Part shown: positions 46,181 through 55,276 of the stretch, in pieces
How the letters are laid out: each line of letters begins with the position of its first letter
How positions within the stretch are numbered: position 1 is the first letter of the stretch
NCBI GenBank assembly: GCA_029226935.1
Contig: JAQXYZ010000019.1
Coordinates: 1 to 64,000 of the forward strand
Origin: Bacillota bacterium
GTDB taxonomy: Bacteria > Bacillota > Clostridia > Lachnospirales > Lachnospiraceae
DNA: 64,000 bases
Direction: 5' to 3'
Program-made: the position numbers and the translations under genes
Notes under the pieces: model-generated
The model's database searches: none
Told to the model about the DNA's origin: nothing
Seen by the model: only the letters and a program-made list of their open reading frames with translations

Positions 46181-47161
46181 TTATTCCTCCTCTCTGACTA
46201 CGGATGTCACACGGACAGCATAATTGTCCTTACTGGAACCCGGAAGTGCTGTAAATTTCTTAATATTTCCCACAAACACATCCAGTTCCGAATCTACTCT
46301 TGCATCCAGCCGGATAATATCTCCCGGCTGCAAGTTCAGGAAATCGCTGACCGACACCTGACTTTTCCCAAGAATTGCCTTTATCGGCACATCCACTCTC
46401 TTTATAAGCGATTCGATATGCTCCTCATAATCCATTTTATCATCTTTTTGCATTGTTGAGAACCAGTATTTGGTATTCAACTTATCCATTACATCTTCCA
46501 ATGTAAAATATGGGAGACAAATATTCATAAATCCTTCTGCATCCCCAATTTTTACATTCATAGAAACAATGGCTATCATGTCACTTGGCGCAATTACCTG
46601 TGCAAACTGGGCATTGGTTTCAATTCTTTCCATCATAGGATTAATGTCCAGCACGTTTCTCCAAGGCTCCCGCATCAGCTGCATACAGATGACCATCAAC
46701 TTTTGTAAAATAGTCATTTCTATTTCGGAAAAGTCTCTGTTCTTCTCTAACGGTACTCCCTGTCCACCCAGCATACGGTCTATCATGGCAAAGCCGAGAT
46801 TGGGCGACAACTCAATGATAATGTTTCCGGTCAATGGTCTAAAATCCACAATTCCAAGGATAACCGGATTGGAAAGTGCGTTGGTAAATTCTGAAAACGT
46901 GACCGTCTCAGAACTTGCCACAGAAACCTGTATATTTTTTCTTAAGTAAACCGGCAGATTAGTAGAAATCAATCTACCGTAATGTTCATAAATAATTTCA
47001 AGGGTTCTTAAATGTTCCTTGGAAAACTTCGCAGGTCGCTTAAAGTCATAGTCTTTAACCTGTCTGTCTCCCGACTCCTGCATTTGCTCTACATCCAGTT
47101 CTCCACTGCTTAGGGCGGCAAGCAAATTGTCTATCTCATTTTGAGATAATACCTCACCCAC
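46181..47161 (-). CDS. fliM: Flagellar motor switch protein FliM
   Basis: MGEVLSQNEIDNLLAALSSGE...KDYDFKRPAKFSKEHLRTLEIIYEHYGRLIST. Confidence 0.97.
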   Translation of the reverse strand: MGEVLSQNEIDNLLAALSSGELDVEQMQESGDRQVKDYDFKRPAKFSKEHLRTLEIIYEHYGRLISTNLPVYLRKNIQVSVASSETVTFSEFTNALSNPVILGIVDFRPLTGNIIIELSPNLGFAMIDRMLGGQGVPLEKNRDFSEIEMTILQKLMVICMQLMREPWRNVLDINPMMERIETNAQFAQVIAPSDMIAIVSMNVKIGDAEGFMNICLPYFTLEDVMDKLNTKYWFSTMQKDDKMDYEEHIESLIKRVDVPIKAILGKSQVSVSDFLNLQPGDIIRLDARVDSELDVFVGNIKKFTALPGSSKDNYAVRVTSVVREEE

Positions 47162-47223
47162 GAGTTTCCACCTCCTTCATTTCTGCCACAATCTTCTGTC
47201 AATTCATCGTCAGTCTGTGGTGT

Positions 47224-47745
47224 CTACTGATAGAGGGTACTGCTTAATGACACATCAAAAATAAAGTCTGAATCAAACATGGTCTGAATTCTGGAAAGGA
47301 TTTCATCCTCAATCACTTTTTGATTTTCCCGCGCCTGATCCACGGTGTATTGACTAATTACTTCATTGATTTGTCCCTTTATCAAATCCTCTCTGGTACT
47401 TAAATCCCCATAAGTCTTATAGTCATCATGCTTACTGTTTATGGACAAGGTTACCGATATCATTGCAAAGTGGTCTTTGCCGTCACCTTCCGGATCCTTT
47501 CTAAGGGGAATGGTCATATCGGCAATGGTATATGGAATGGTATCTGCCATGGATACCAGTTCTGCTTCTTCCTCAGTACTGCCTTCTCCTGTACCCAGAT
47601 CAAGGCTGATTGCCGCCGCCACATCCGAAACCAGCGCTGCGGTCTTCTTGTTGGTGCTCATCACGCTGAACATCATAATAGAAGTCAGCACAATATTTAC
47701 AATCAACAATGCCAGTATAACAATTGAAATCAGGTTTTTCTTCAT
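47224..47745 (-). CDS. fliL: Flagellar basal body-associated protein FliL
   Basis: N-terminal TM, position between motB and fliM, C-terminal QARENQKVIEDEILSRIQTM. Confidence 0.85.
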   Translation of the reverse strand: MKKNLISIVILALLIVNIVLTSIMMFSVMSTNKKTAALVSDVAAAISLDLGTGEGSTEEEAELVSMADTIPYTIADMTIPLRKDPEGDGKDHFAMISVTLSINSKHDDYKTYGDLSTREDLIKGQINEVISQYTVDQARENQKVIEDEILSRIQTMFDSDFIFDVSLSSTLYQ

Positions 47746-47766
47746 AACAGGTACAACCTTTCTTCA

Positions 47767-48573
47767 TCAATAAGAACTTAATGAATTATAAATTTTTATT
47801 TCTACCCTTCTGTTTCTGGATCTTCCTTCTTCTGTGGAATTATCCGCTATGGGAACATATTCTCCCCTTCCCGAGTGTTTGACCCTGCTCATATCCAAGG
47901 TTGTATTTTCTTTCAGGTAATAGAAAACGGATAAAGCTCGCCCGCTGCTCAATTCATCATTATTAGAATATTTAGCACCGGACATGGGCACATTATCTGT
48001 ATGCCCCTCTATCTCAATAGTACCCTCACTATATCTTTGAAGGATAATACCAAGCTGATTCATTAACGGCAACGCCTCCTTTTTGATTTCAACCTTTCCC
48101 GAATCAAACAGAAGTGCTCCGTTTAAGGTAAGCTGTACATATTGTGCCGTAAATTCAATGTCTACTTCCTTATCTAAATTCTTTTCTTTCAGAGTTTCTT
48201 CAATCTTTTCCGCCATCTCTTCAGAGGCTTCCAGCTTTGCTTCCTCCATGATTTCATTTGCACTTTCCAGATTTTCCGGTATCGTGTCGCCTTCCGCATC
48301 CCGTCCGGTGCTATTGATATACTGGTCAAGCTCATTCAGCTGGCTTACACCGTTACTGATCAGGACACCATCTCCGATAGCAGTTGCTCCCGCCGAAAAA
48401 ATGCTAAAAGTCTGATTAAAGGAAGCTGCCAAAAGTTCAAACTTCTGTGCATCCATGGTAGACATGGAAAACAGCATTACGAAGAAGCACAGAAGCAGAT
48501 TCATAAGATCTGCAAAGGTGGACTGCCATGCCGGGGCGCCTTTAGGCGGCTCGTCCGGTTTTCTTTTAGCCAT
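47767..48573 (-). CDS. motB: Flagellar motor stator protein MotB (OmpA-like)
   Basis: PAWQSTFADLMNLLLCFFVMLFSMS (stator Asp), IEIEGHTDNVPMSGAKYSNNDELSSGRALSV; start ATGGCTAAA overlaps motA stop. Confidence 0.95.
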   Translation of the reverse strand: MAKRKPDEPPKGAPAWQSTFADLMNLLLCFFVMLFSMSTMDAQKFELLAASFNQTFSIFSAGATAIGDGVLISNGVSQLNELDQYINSTGRDAEGDTIPENLESANEIMEEAKLEASEEMAEKIEETLKEKNLDKEVDIEFTAQYVQLTLNGALLFDSGKVEIKKEALPLMNQLGIILQRYSEGTIEIEGHTDNVPMSGAKYSNNDELSSGRALSVFYYLKENTTLDMSRVKHSGRGEYVPIADNSTEEGRSRNRRVEIKIYNSLSSY

Positions 48574-49357
48574 CCTCCTCACCTCCACCATCCTGGGTAA
48601 TTCTATCTCCCGGTGCAAGGAAGGATTTCAGTTTCTCTTCTATAACTCTGGGGTTTTCTCCTGCCTGAATCGAAAGAAGTCCTTCTATCATAATCTCCTT
48701 GATCATAATTTCAGTTGAGTTATTTGCCTTTAATTTCGCGGCAACAGGTGCACAAATCCAGTTGGCCAGAAGGGAGCCATACAGAGTCGTAATCAGCGCC
48801 ACCGCCATGGACGGTCCGATACTGGAAGGATCATCCATCTCGTAAAGCATATTAACAAGACCTATCAAAGTACCAATCATACCCCACGCAGGTCCCATAG
48901 ATCCCAATGTTTCCCAAAATGAAATTTTATTCTTATGCCTGTCCTCCGTACTCACCAGTTCCGTTTCCATAATACCGCGTACAAGTTCCGGATCTGTACC
49001 ATCTACAATCAAAAGGATACCCTTTTTCATAAACTCGTCATCAAGATCCCCTGCCGCTTCTTCCAGAGAAAGAAGCCCTTCCTTTCTGGCAACATTTGAC
49101 AAGTCGATGATTTTCTGTATCATTGCTCTCACATCAGAACTGGGCGCTTTAAAAATCAAGGTAAAGCTCTTAAGTCCACCCAGAAAGTCAGCCATGGAAT
49201 AGGAAGCCATAACTGCAAAGAAAGAACCGCCAAAGGTAATGATAGCCGATGGGAGATCCAGATAACGTCCTATATTTTCAATGCCTGCATTATCAATAAT
49301 ACCATATATGCACATGGCGAAGCACAGCACCAAGCCCAAAATCGACGCTAAATCCAA
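48566..49357 (-). CDS. motA: Flagellar motor stator protein MotA
   Basis: MDLASILGLVLCFAMCIYGI...GPAWGMIGTLIGLVNML...MAVALITTLYGSLLANWI. Confidence 0.96.
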   Translation of the reverse strand: MDLASILGLVLCFAMCIYGIIDNAGIENIGRYLDLPSAIITFGGSFFAVMASYSMADFLGGLKSFTLIFKAPSSDVRAMIQKIIDLSNVARKEGLLSLEEAAGDLDDEFMKKGILLIVDGTDPELVRGIMETELVSTEDRHKNKISFWETLGSMGPAWGMIGTLIGLVNMLYEMDDPSSIGPSMAVALITTLYGSLLANWICAPVAAKLKANNSTEIMIKEIMIEGLLSIQAGENPRVIEEKLKSFLAPGDRITQDGGGEEDG

Positions 49358-49377
49358 AACATTTCACCTTTTTTACG

Positions 49378-49563
49378 TTATACCGCAAAAATATCCTTTC
49401 TATACGATTTTACAAGATTTTTCACATCTTGTCTACTTTCTTTTACAATTATTTTTCTGCCGGTGGTAAAAGAGATTACCGTATCCGGTGTTTCCTCTAC
49501 AAGTTCAATCAAATCCGGATTTACCAGTACTTTACTCCCATTGATTTTTGTCACTTCAATCAC
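49378..49563 (-). CDS. flbD: FlbD-family flagellar protein (YlzI)
   Basis: MIEVTKINGSKVLVNPDLIELVEETPDTVISFTTGRKIIVKES. Confidence 0.92.
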   Translation of the reverse strand: MIEVTKINGSKVLVNPDLIELVEETPDTVISFTTGRKIIVKESRQDVKNLVKSYRKDIFAV

Positions 49564-49682
49564 AATCCGTCTCCTTTTATGTAAAACGCCTAAAGGGAAC
49601 CACTTAAAAAGGTTCCCTTACAGCTATGTATTTTATCATTTTGTCACATGAACGCGGTGGCCGTATTAACAGCATCCACAAA

Positions 49683-51083
49683 TTATCTCTTCAGATTGGT
49701 CAATTCTTCAAGCAGCGTATCTGAAACCGTAATAATACGACTGTTTGCCTGAAAACCTCTCTGTGTGGTAATCATTTCCGTAAATTCTGAAGACAAATCC
49801 ACATTACTCATTTCCAGCACGCCGGAATCCATACGTCCGCCGCCTACTGTGATATCTTCACCAATTCCGTCAAAATCACCTGAGTTCAAGGTTGCGGAAT
49901 AAAGGTTATCACCCTCCTTGGCAAGACCTGATGGGTTTGCAAAGGTTGCAGTGGAAATCTGCCCTAACAATCTCGACTGACCGTTATCATAGGATGCATA
50001 AATCATACCATCCTTCTGAATCGTAACGCCGCTCATCTCACCAATTTTACGTCCTGATCCTTCTCCTTTAGAAGTCCCTGCCACTGCCCCGATGGTAGAG
50101 GTACCATTTACATTGTAATTATAGGTAGCAGAGAAATCAATTTCAATATTCTTAAAATTGGGGAATTTCGTCGCATCAAACTCTAACGTAATTGACTTGT
50201 TCCCTGCAGTACCTGCAGTGCCTCCTACGTTTTCAAAGGTTCCCTGTCCTTTTACATAATTCAGGGTTGCTGATCCCAAACCACCTGCACCGGTAACAGC
50301 TGTAGAGCTTAATTTAATGCCACCATTATCGGGAACCGTATTTCCGTTGGCATCAACAATGCCGTCCAGCTGAACATAGAAATTACCATTGTCCTTGCTC
50401 AGCCCTGTTGCACTGGCATTTTCATGGATTGAAAACTTTGCTGTATATTTATAGCCCTGACTGTCATAAAACTCAAGATTCATAATTCTGCCGGAAGGGC
50501 TGTTTACATCTGTATCGTTTTTGTCCACAATACCGCTGATGGTCGCCTTGCTGGTTGCCTCCGGTGGATAAGTCATATTTTCCGGCGTCATAATGCGAAG
50601 CGCTGAAACGGTATCTCTCTTAATATTTTCTGCTCCTGTAGCCGGGTCCTTAACCACCTGCCAGCCCATAACATTGTAGCCGGTACTGGTCATGGCAAGA
50701 TTCCCCTTACCATCTACATAAAAGGAGCCATCTCGGGTAAAGAAATTATCCGATCCATTGCTGACAACAAAGAATGCATCTCCTGAAATCATCAGGTCAA
50801 AAGGATCGTTGGTGGTCTGGGATGCACCCTGACCGGAAATTGCAGTCTTGATTGCACCGGTTTTAGATCCAAGACCAATCTGTCTTGCGTTCACACCACC
50901 TACTCCAGTGGTCGGGTTCGCACCGGAAGCAGACTGTGTTGTCTGATACATCAGTTCACTGAATGTCATAGACTGTGATTTATAAGCTGTCGTATTAACA
51001 TTTGCGATGTTATTACCAATAACATCCATTCTGGTCTGGTGGGTCTTTAGACCTGCCACTCCAGAGAATAATGATCTCATCAT
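49683..51083 (-). CDS. flgE: Flagellar hook protein FlgE
   Basis: MMRSLFSGVAGLKTHQTRMDVIGNNIANVNTTAYKS...GVLEMSNVDLSSEFTEMITTQRGFQANSRIITVSDTLLEELTNLKR. Confidence 0.95.
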   Translation of the reverse strand: MMRSLFSGVAGLKTHQTRMDVIGNNIANVNTTAYKSQSMTFSELMYQTTQSASGANPTTGVGGVNARQIGLGSKTGAIKTAISGQGASQTTNDPFDLMISGDAFFVVSNGSDNFFTRDGSFYVDGKGNLAMTSTGYNVMGWQVVKDPATGAENIKRDTVSALRIMTPENMTYPPEATSKATISGIVDKNDTDVNSPSGRIMNLEFYDSQGYKYTAKFSIHENASATGLSKDNGNFYVQLDGIVDANGNTVPDNGGIKLSSTAVTGAGGLGSATLNYVKGQGTFENVGGTAGTAGNKSITLEFDATKFPNFKNIEIDFSATYNYNVNGTSTIGAVAGTSKGEGSGRKIGEMSGVTIQKDGMIYASYDNGQSRLLGQISTATFANPSGLAKEGDNLYSATLNSGDFDGIGEDITVGGGRMDSGVLEMSNVDLSSEFTEMITTQRGFQANSRIITVSDTLLEELTNLKR

Positions 51084-51162
51084 AATGAAATGACCTCCTT
51101 TAGCTTTTCTGCCGTTTCGTTCCTTCCGTCATTCGGGAACGCTTAGCCTCCATAAGGTCCGG

Positions 51163-51558
51163 CTAAATAATTACGGCTCCGTCAATATTTGTAAAAACAT
51201 TTTCTGCTGCATCATTTTGATTCATTGCTGTCACTACCGTGTTATTAGGGATATTTACGATAAATGCCAGTTGATCCACAATAACCAGCGATTCTTTGAT
51301 TCCCTTCTGCTGCGCTCTCTGCGCGCCCTCCTGCAGACGTTCCATCTGTCCTTTGGTAAGCTCAATATTACGATCTGCCAGTCTTCCTGCCGCATGCTTG
51401 GAAAACTTTACTTCTTCAGATGCCTTTTGCTGACTGGTTTCCAATATCTCCTGAAAGGATTTGGTTTGTGTACCATTTACCGATGGATGGCTTTTATTCT
51501 GGCTAAAATACTGATCCTGCAGTTGTTCAATCGAAAGGAATCCGTTATTTTGAATCTT
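51163..51558 (-). CDS. TIGR02530-type flagellar operon protein
   Basis: SFQEILETSQQKASEEVKFSKHAAGRLADRNIELTKGQMERLQEGAQRAQQKGIKESLVIVDQLAFIVNIPNNTVVTAM; position between flgD and flgE. Confidence 0.85.
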   Translation of the reverse strand, partial: KIQNNGFLSIEQLQDQYFSQNKSHPSVNGTQTKSFQEILETSQQKASEEVKFSKHAAGRLADRNIELTKGQMERLQEGAQRAQQKGIKESLVIVDQLAFIVNIPNNTVVTAMNQNDAAENVFTNIDGAVII

Positions 51559-51603
51559 CATGTTCCTCTCCTCCCTGAGCGGTTCACTCTGCATCCTGCT
51601 TTC

Positions 51604-52353
51604 TTATAGGTTTTCGCCTGCACCTGCTGTTCCTTCCGTGCTTCCCTGTGCACTTCCGTTTTGATCGGTTTCTTCTGCCTTACCGGTTTCTTCGGTTCCG
51701 TTATTTTCTTCTGTTTTATCGGCTTCCTCTGTCAGAATTGCCATTCTCTCAACATATTTCTTAAGTTTTTCAATGTAACTGTCGCTGATAAATGACTGCT
51801 GATAAGAAGTCATACTATTAAAACCATTCTGTAGTGTTGTCACTGAATCTTTTTCATTCAGTGTAAGATTTTCCAGACTCGGAAGCTTATCCATTGCATT
51901 GATAAATGCCACTGCAAGATCAACTGCCGTCTGGTAGGTTTCATCAACCACTGCCGTAACATCGTCTGCGGAATAAAGATTACCATCGATGGAAACATAT
52001 GCCTTATTGTTTTCATAGGTTACATACTCAACGGTTCCCTGAATACTCTTAACCTCTCCATTGCTGTCGGTGGTCTGTACCTCAACCAGCTTGCCGACCA
52101 TGGAAGAAGCTCTCGACAGTTCCATAGTTGCCGCCATATTCTGCATCTGTTCTACCTGTGAAAAGGTTGCATACTGTGAAATATATTCCGTGTTAGATGT
52201 AGGCTCTAAGGGATCCTGATATTTCATCTGTGCCACTAAAAGTTGTAAAAAAGCGTCCTTATCCATCCCATTATTGGAGGCCGCCTTTTTAACAGAACTT
52301 TCCGATGTTGTCTCTTCTATCTTTCCGTTGTTAACAACTGCTCCTACTGCCAC
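51604..52353 (-). CDS. flgD: Flagellar hook capping/assembly protein FlgD
   Basis: MDKDAFLQLLVAQMKYQDPLEPTSNTEYISQYATFSQVEQMQNM. Confidence 0.93.
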   Translation of the reverse strand: MAVGAVVNNGKIEETTSESSVKKAASNNGMDKDAFLQLLVAQMKYQDPLEPTSNTEYISQYATFSQVEQMQNMAATMELSRASSMVGKLVEVQTTDSNGEVKSIQGTVEYVTYENNKAYVSIDGNLYSADDVTAVVDETYQTAVDLAVAFINAMDKLPSLENLTLNEKDSVTTLQNGFNSMTSYQQSFISDSYIEKLKKYVERMAILTEEADKTEENNGTEETGKAEETDQNGSAQGSTEGTAGAGENL

Positions 52354-52392
52354 TTCAAACTCCTTTCCGCATCCTGCGGGATGCTTTTATTA

Positions 52393-53850
52393 TTATGCGG
52401 TATAATCTACCGTATTTCCGTTTGCTTCCATAATCTTTGCTGCAAGCAGTTCTTCTTCGCTTGCCTCATCCTCAAACAGCCTGTCCAGATCATCCAAATT
52501 AATCCTTCTCGGTGTCCTCTTCTGATTTTGTGAGGAAGCATTTTCTTCTCTTCCCTGACCCTGCCAGAGATTACTTTCGAATCCGTGATTTTCTACGGTT
52601 ACCTGAACCGCTTCAACCTTGATTCCCTGCTCTCTTAAACTTTCCTGTAACGTTGTAATCTGACTTTCCAAAGCCGCTCTTACCGTTTCATTCTGTACCT
52701 GAAACTGTGCTGTCACTTCACCGCTCTTAGAAGTAAGCTGGATATGTACCGTTCCGAGACTTTCAGGATGTAACTGCATTTCCAGCTGATCCATCTCAGG
52801 ATTAAGCTGAATCTTCATATAATCCATAATCTGATTCATAATGTCCTGAGTCTGTCTGTCGAAAAATGTAGTCGTCTGTTCCGGAACTGTATCTGCTGCC
52901 TGTACCTTATTCTGCAGCAGGCTGTCAATCAGTGGATTACCTGTCTGTAAGGCACTTTCTGACTGTCCCTTGTTTTCTTTAGCGTCCCCGCTTTCCCGTT
53001 CTCCGGTCTTTTGATCAGCAACGTTTTCTTTCTCCTGCGATACAACCTCCATTGTCCTGGTGACATTTCCCTTTTCATCCGCTTCAAGCCTTACGGTATC
53101 CTCTCCCGATTTTACTTCAACAGTAATTTTAGGAACATCCTCCGTGATTTCCTGAACGGCATCAACGGTATCAACGGTATCCGTTCTACCAATAACAGCT
53201 TCTTCGGGTTTTTGCATTTCTCCCTCTGCGTCACTCTGGAGTTCAGAAGCTTTCTGGAGTTCATCAACCACCATCTGCATTTCTTTCGGATTCAAGTTCA
53301 GTTCCTGCATCAATCCGTCTTTCACATCTGACAGAGTATCAAGCATTCCCTGAAGCTGTCCAAAAAGCGTTTCATCCGTGAGAAGTGCTGTGGCATCCTG
53401 ACCTCCCGACAGTTCCAATACCAGTTTTGTCAGTTCAGACGGTTCTAACAGGGAAAGAACAGAGAGTCCTAACACCTCCATGGCTTCGAGCACTTCTTCT
53501 TCAGTGACACCAAACTCTTGGGATACCTCACTGACAATTTGTTCTCCCGCCTCTTTCAGAATCTGTTCCTGATTGCCCACAGCCTCTGCATCTTTTTCTG
53601 CTTTCACTACAGGCTTTTCGGTCTGGACTATGTCCTTACGGTTCACCGGAGTATCAACAGGTCTTGTCTCTGCCGTCTTTTGCTCCGACACAACCTGACT
53701 TTGACTGTTTAATCCGGTATTACCGTCTCTGGTTCTGCTCATCACATCACCAAAACTGCTCATCTGGTCTGTACCGCCTGTCTTTGTGAGATTTTTCCCT
53801 CCGACATAATTCATCAGAGAACTCACGTCCTTTACAGGTGCACTCGTCAT
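52393..53850 (-). CDS. fliK: Flagellar hook-length control protein FliK
   Basis: C-terminal PEMDQLEMQLHPESLGTVHIQLTSKSGEVTAQFQVQNETVRAALESQITTLQESLREQGIKVEAVQVTVE. Confidence 0.9.
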   Translation of the reverse strand: MTSAPVKDVSSLMNYVGGKNLTKTGGTDQMSSFGDVMSRTRDGNTGLNSQSQVVSEQKTAETRPVDTPVNRKDIVQTEKPVVKAEKDAEAVGNQEQILKEAGEQIVSEVSQEFGVTEEEVLEAMEVLGLSVLSLLEPSELTKLVLELSGGQDATALLTDETLFGQLQGMLDTLSDVKDGLMQELNLNPKEMQMVVDELQKASELQSDAEGEMQKPEEAVIGRTDTVDTVDAVQEITEDVPKITVEVKSGEDTVRLEADEKGNVTRTMEVVSQEKENVADQKTGERESGDAKENKGQSESALQTGNPLIDSLLQNKVQAADTVPEQTTTFFDRQTQDIMNQIMDYMKIQLNPEMDQLEMQLHPESLGTVHIQLTSKSGEVTAQFQVQNETVRAALESQITTLQESLREQGIKVEAVQVTVENHGFESNLWQGQGREENASSQNQKRTPRRINLDDLDRLFEDEASEEELLAAKIMEANGNTVDYTA

Positions 53851-53909
53851 TCACATTCCTCCTTTTCTCTATAAGCCTTTAAAAGACTCTTTTTCAAGGT
53901 ACATTGTTT

Positions 53910-53936
53910 ATATCGGTTTAAGAAAGGGATTTCTTA
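53910..53936 (-). promoter_or_regulatory. Candidate sigma-28 (SigD) promoter: TAAG-N15-ACCGATAT
   Basis: Minus-strand TAAG (53936..53933), 15-bp spacer, ACCGATAT (53917..53910), versus consensus TAAA-N15-GCCGATAT. Confidence 0.45.
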
Positions 53937-54815
53937 AGACTCGGGGTCCATTATTTTTGTGATCCGCGCAGCAATTTCCGAATCCATAACCCCCAGTATT
54001 TTTCCTCTGTCATCCGCTTCCATTACCCCCAGTATCCGGGCTGCCAGCTCGAGATTATCTGTCATCTGCTCGAAGATTGCTGCCGCCTCCTTGGGTTTCA
54101 TCTCCGAATACGCTTTCGCATAATCTTTGATTTCATCGCTCTCTTCTAATTGCGTTACTACCTGCTTATATAAATATTCTGCTGTGGCAGGGTCCATCTC
54201 CTCATAATACTTCCGATAGGCCTCTATTCCCGGTCCCTTATCCGCGTACACCACTTCCTCATAAAATTCCGTTTTGATTCTCTGGAATTCTACCTGACTG
54301 TCCTCAAATGTTTTAAGGCGCTCCACTTCCGCTTTCAGTTGTGCTACCTCATCCGAGCTGTCTGTCTGTGCCGACTTGGCGCGTTCCAGTTCCAGTTCAA
54401 GCTCTTTAATATAATCCACAGCTTCTCTCAGATTATCATATCCGCCATAAGCTTCACTGTCACCATCCTCAACAACCACATCCGTATTATTCGGTAAGAT
54501 CAAATTCAGAACCGGTACATCCTTCAAAATCGGTGTTAGGACGTTGCTTCCGAAGCCGCCGATGTCCAGTTTTACAATCAGGCACAAAATTGCAATCCAG
54601 ATAAGAACGATTACAAAGGTAACTGCAAAAACAGAGCCGCTGTTTGCTTCTTCGTCCTCCATCAGCTCTGCTTCCTGGCTGGCAATTTCTTTCGCCCTCG
54701 CTTTGGCAGCCTTCCGCTGCTCCTTCTGTTCCTTTTTCAGTTTTTTCTTTTCGTCCTTCAGGCGCTGCTTTTCAAGCTTTGCTTCCTGAGAGCTTAATTC
54801 TCCGTCCATCGGCAT
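53934..54815 (-). CDS. MotE/YlxF-like protein with MgtE-N-type C-terminal domain
   Basis: Charged N-terminus, single TM, C-terminal YSEMKPKEAAAIFEQMTDNLELAARILGVMEADDRGKILGVMDSEIAARITKIM; position between fliJ and fliK. Confidence 0.8.
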   Translation of the reverse strand: MPMDGELSSQEAKLEKQRLKDEKKKLKKEQKEQRKAAKARAKEIASQEAELMEDEEANSGSVFAVTFVIVLIWIAILCLIVKLDIGGFGSNVLTPILKDVPVLNLILPNNTDVVVEDGDSEAYGGYDNLREAVDYIKELELELERAKSAQTDSSDEVAQLKAEVERLKTFEDSQVEFQRIKTEFYEEVVYADKGPGIEAYRKYYEEMDPATAEYLYKQVVTQLEESDEIKDYAKAYSEMKPKEAAAIFEQMTDNLELAARILGVMEADDRGKILGVMDSEIAARITKIMDPES

Positions 54816-54832
54816 AATTGTTCCACACTTTC

Positions 54833-55273
54833 CTATTTCCGTCCGTGGGTGTAGCTGACAAGCTCATCCACTTCCTTTGCCTCTCTGGCATTTTCTTCTT
54901 TCACAAACTCATCAAATGCTTTTTCCCTGAGTTTCTCCTGGGTTTTACTCTCCTGCATGGCAATCTGCAGCTTCTGCCTTGCAAGTTCAAATTCTGCTTC
55001 CGCACGCTTTACCTGTTCCTTTTGGAGCAGAATAAATTCCTCCATCCGGGCAATCGCATCCCCGTTCTCCATAATGTCCATGACCTTAAGGCTGTTTTTG
55101 CGAAGTTCTCTCCCCCGCTTCTCATAACCTTCCTTTCTATCCACAAGACGTTGAAGCTTCTCTTCCTGCTCGGTGAGGTGCATTCTTGCGGCGGCAAATT
55201 CCATCCGTGCCTGCTCTGTTATTTTATTTTTGATATCCAGAATGCTCTGCATCCGATATATAAACTTTGCCAT
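54833..55273 (-). CDS. fliJ: Flagellar export chaperone FliJ
   Basis: MAKFIYRMQSILDIKNKITEQARMEFAAARMHLTEQEEKLQRLVD coiled coil; downstream of fliI. Confidence 0.9.
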   Translation of the reverse strand: MAKFIYRMQSILDIKNKITEQARMEFAAARMHLTEQEEKLQRLVDRKEGYEKRGRELRKNSLKVMDIMENGDAIARMEEFILLQKEQVKRAEAEFELARQKLQIAMQESKTQEKLREKAFDEFVKEENAREAKEVDELVSYTHGRK

Positions 55274-55276
55274 TGA

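Noticed and set aside
51084-51162. Hairpin cgttcc...ggaacg upstream of flgE
   Set aside because: Short stem, no U-tract or known regulatory motif; likely incidental
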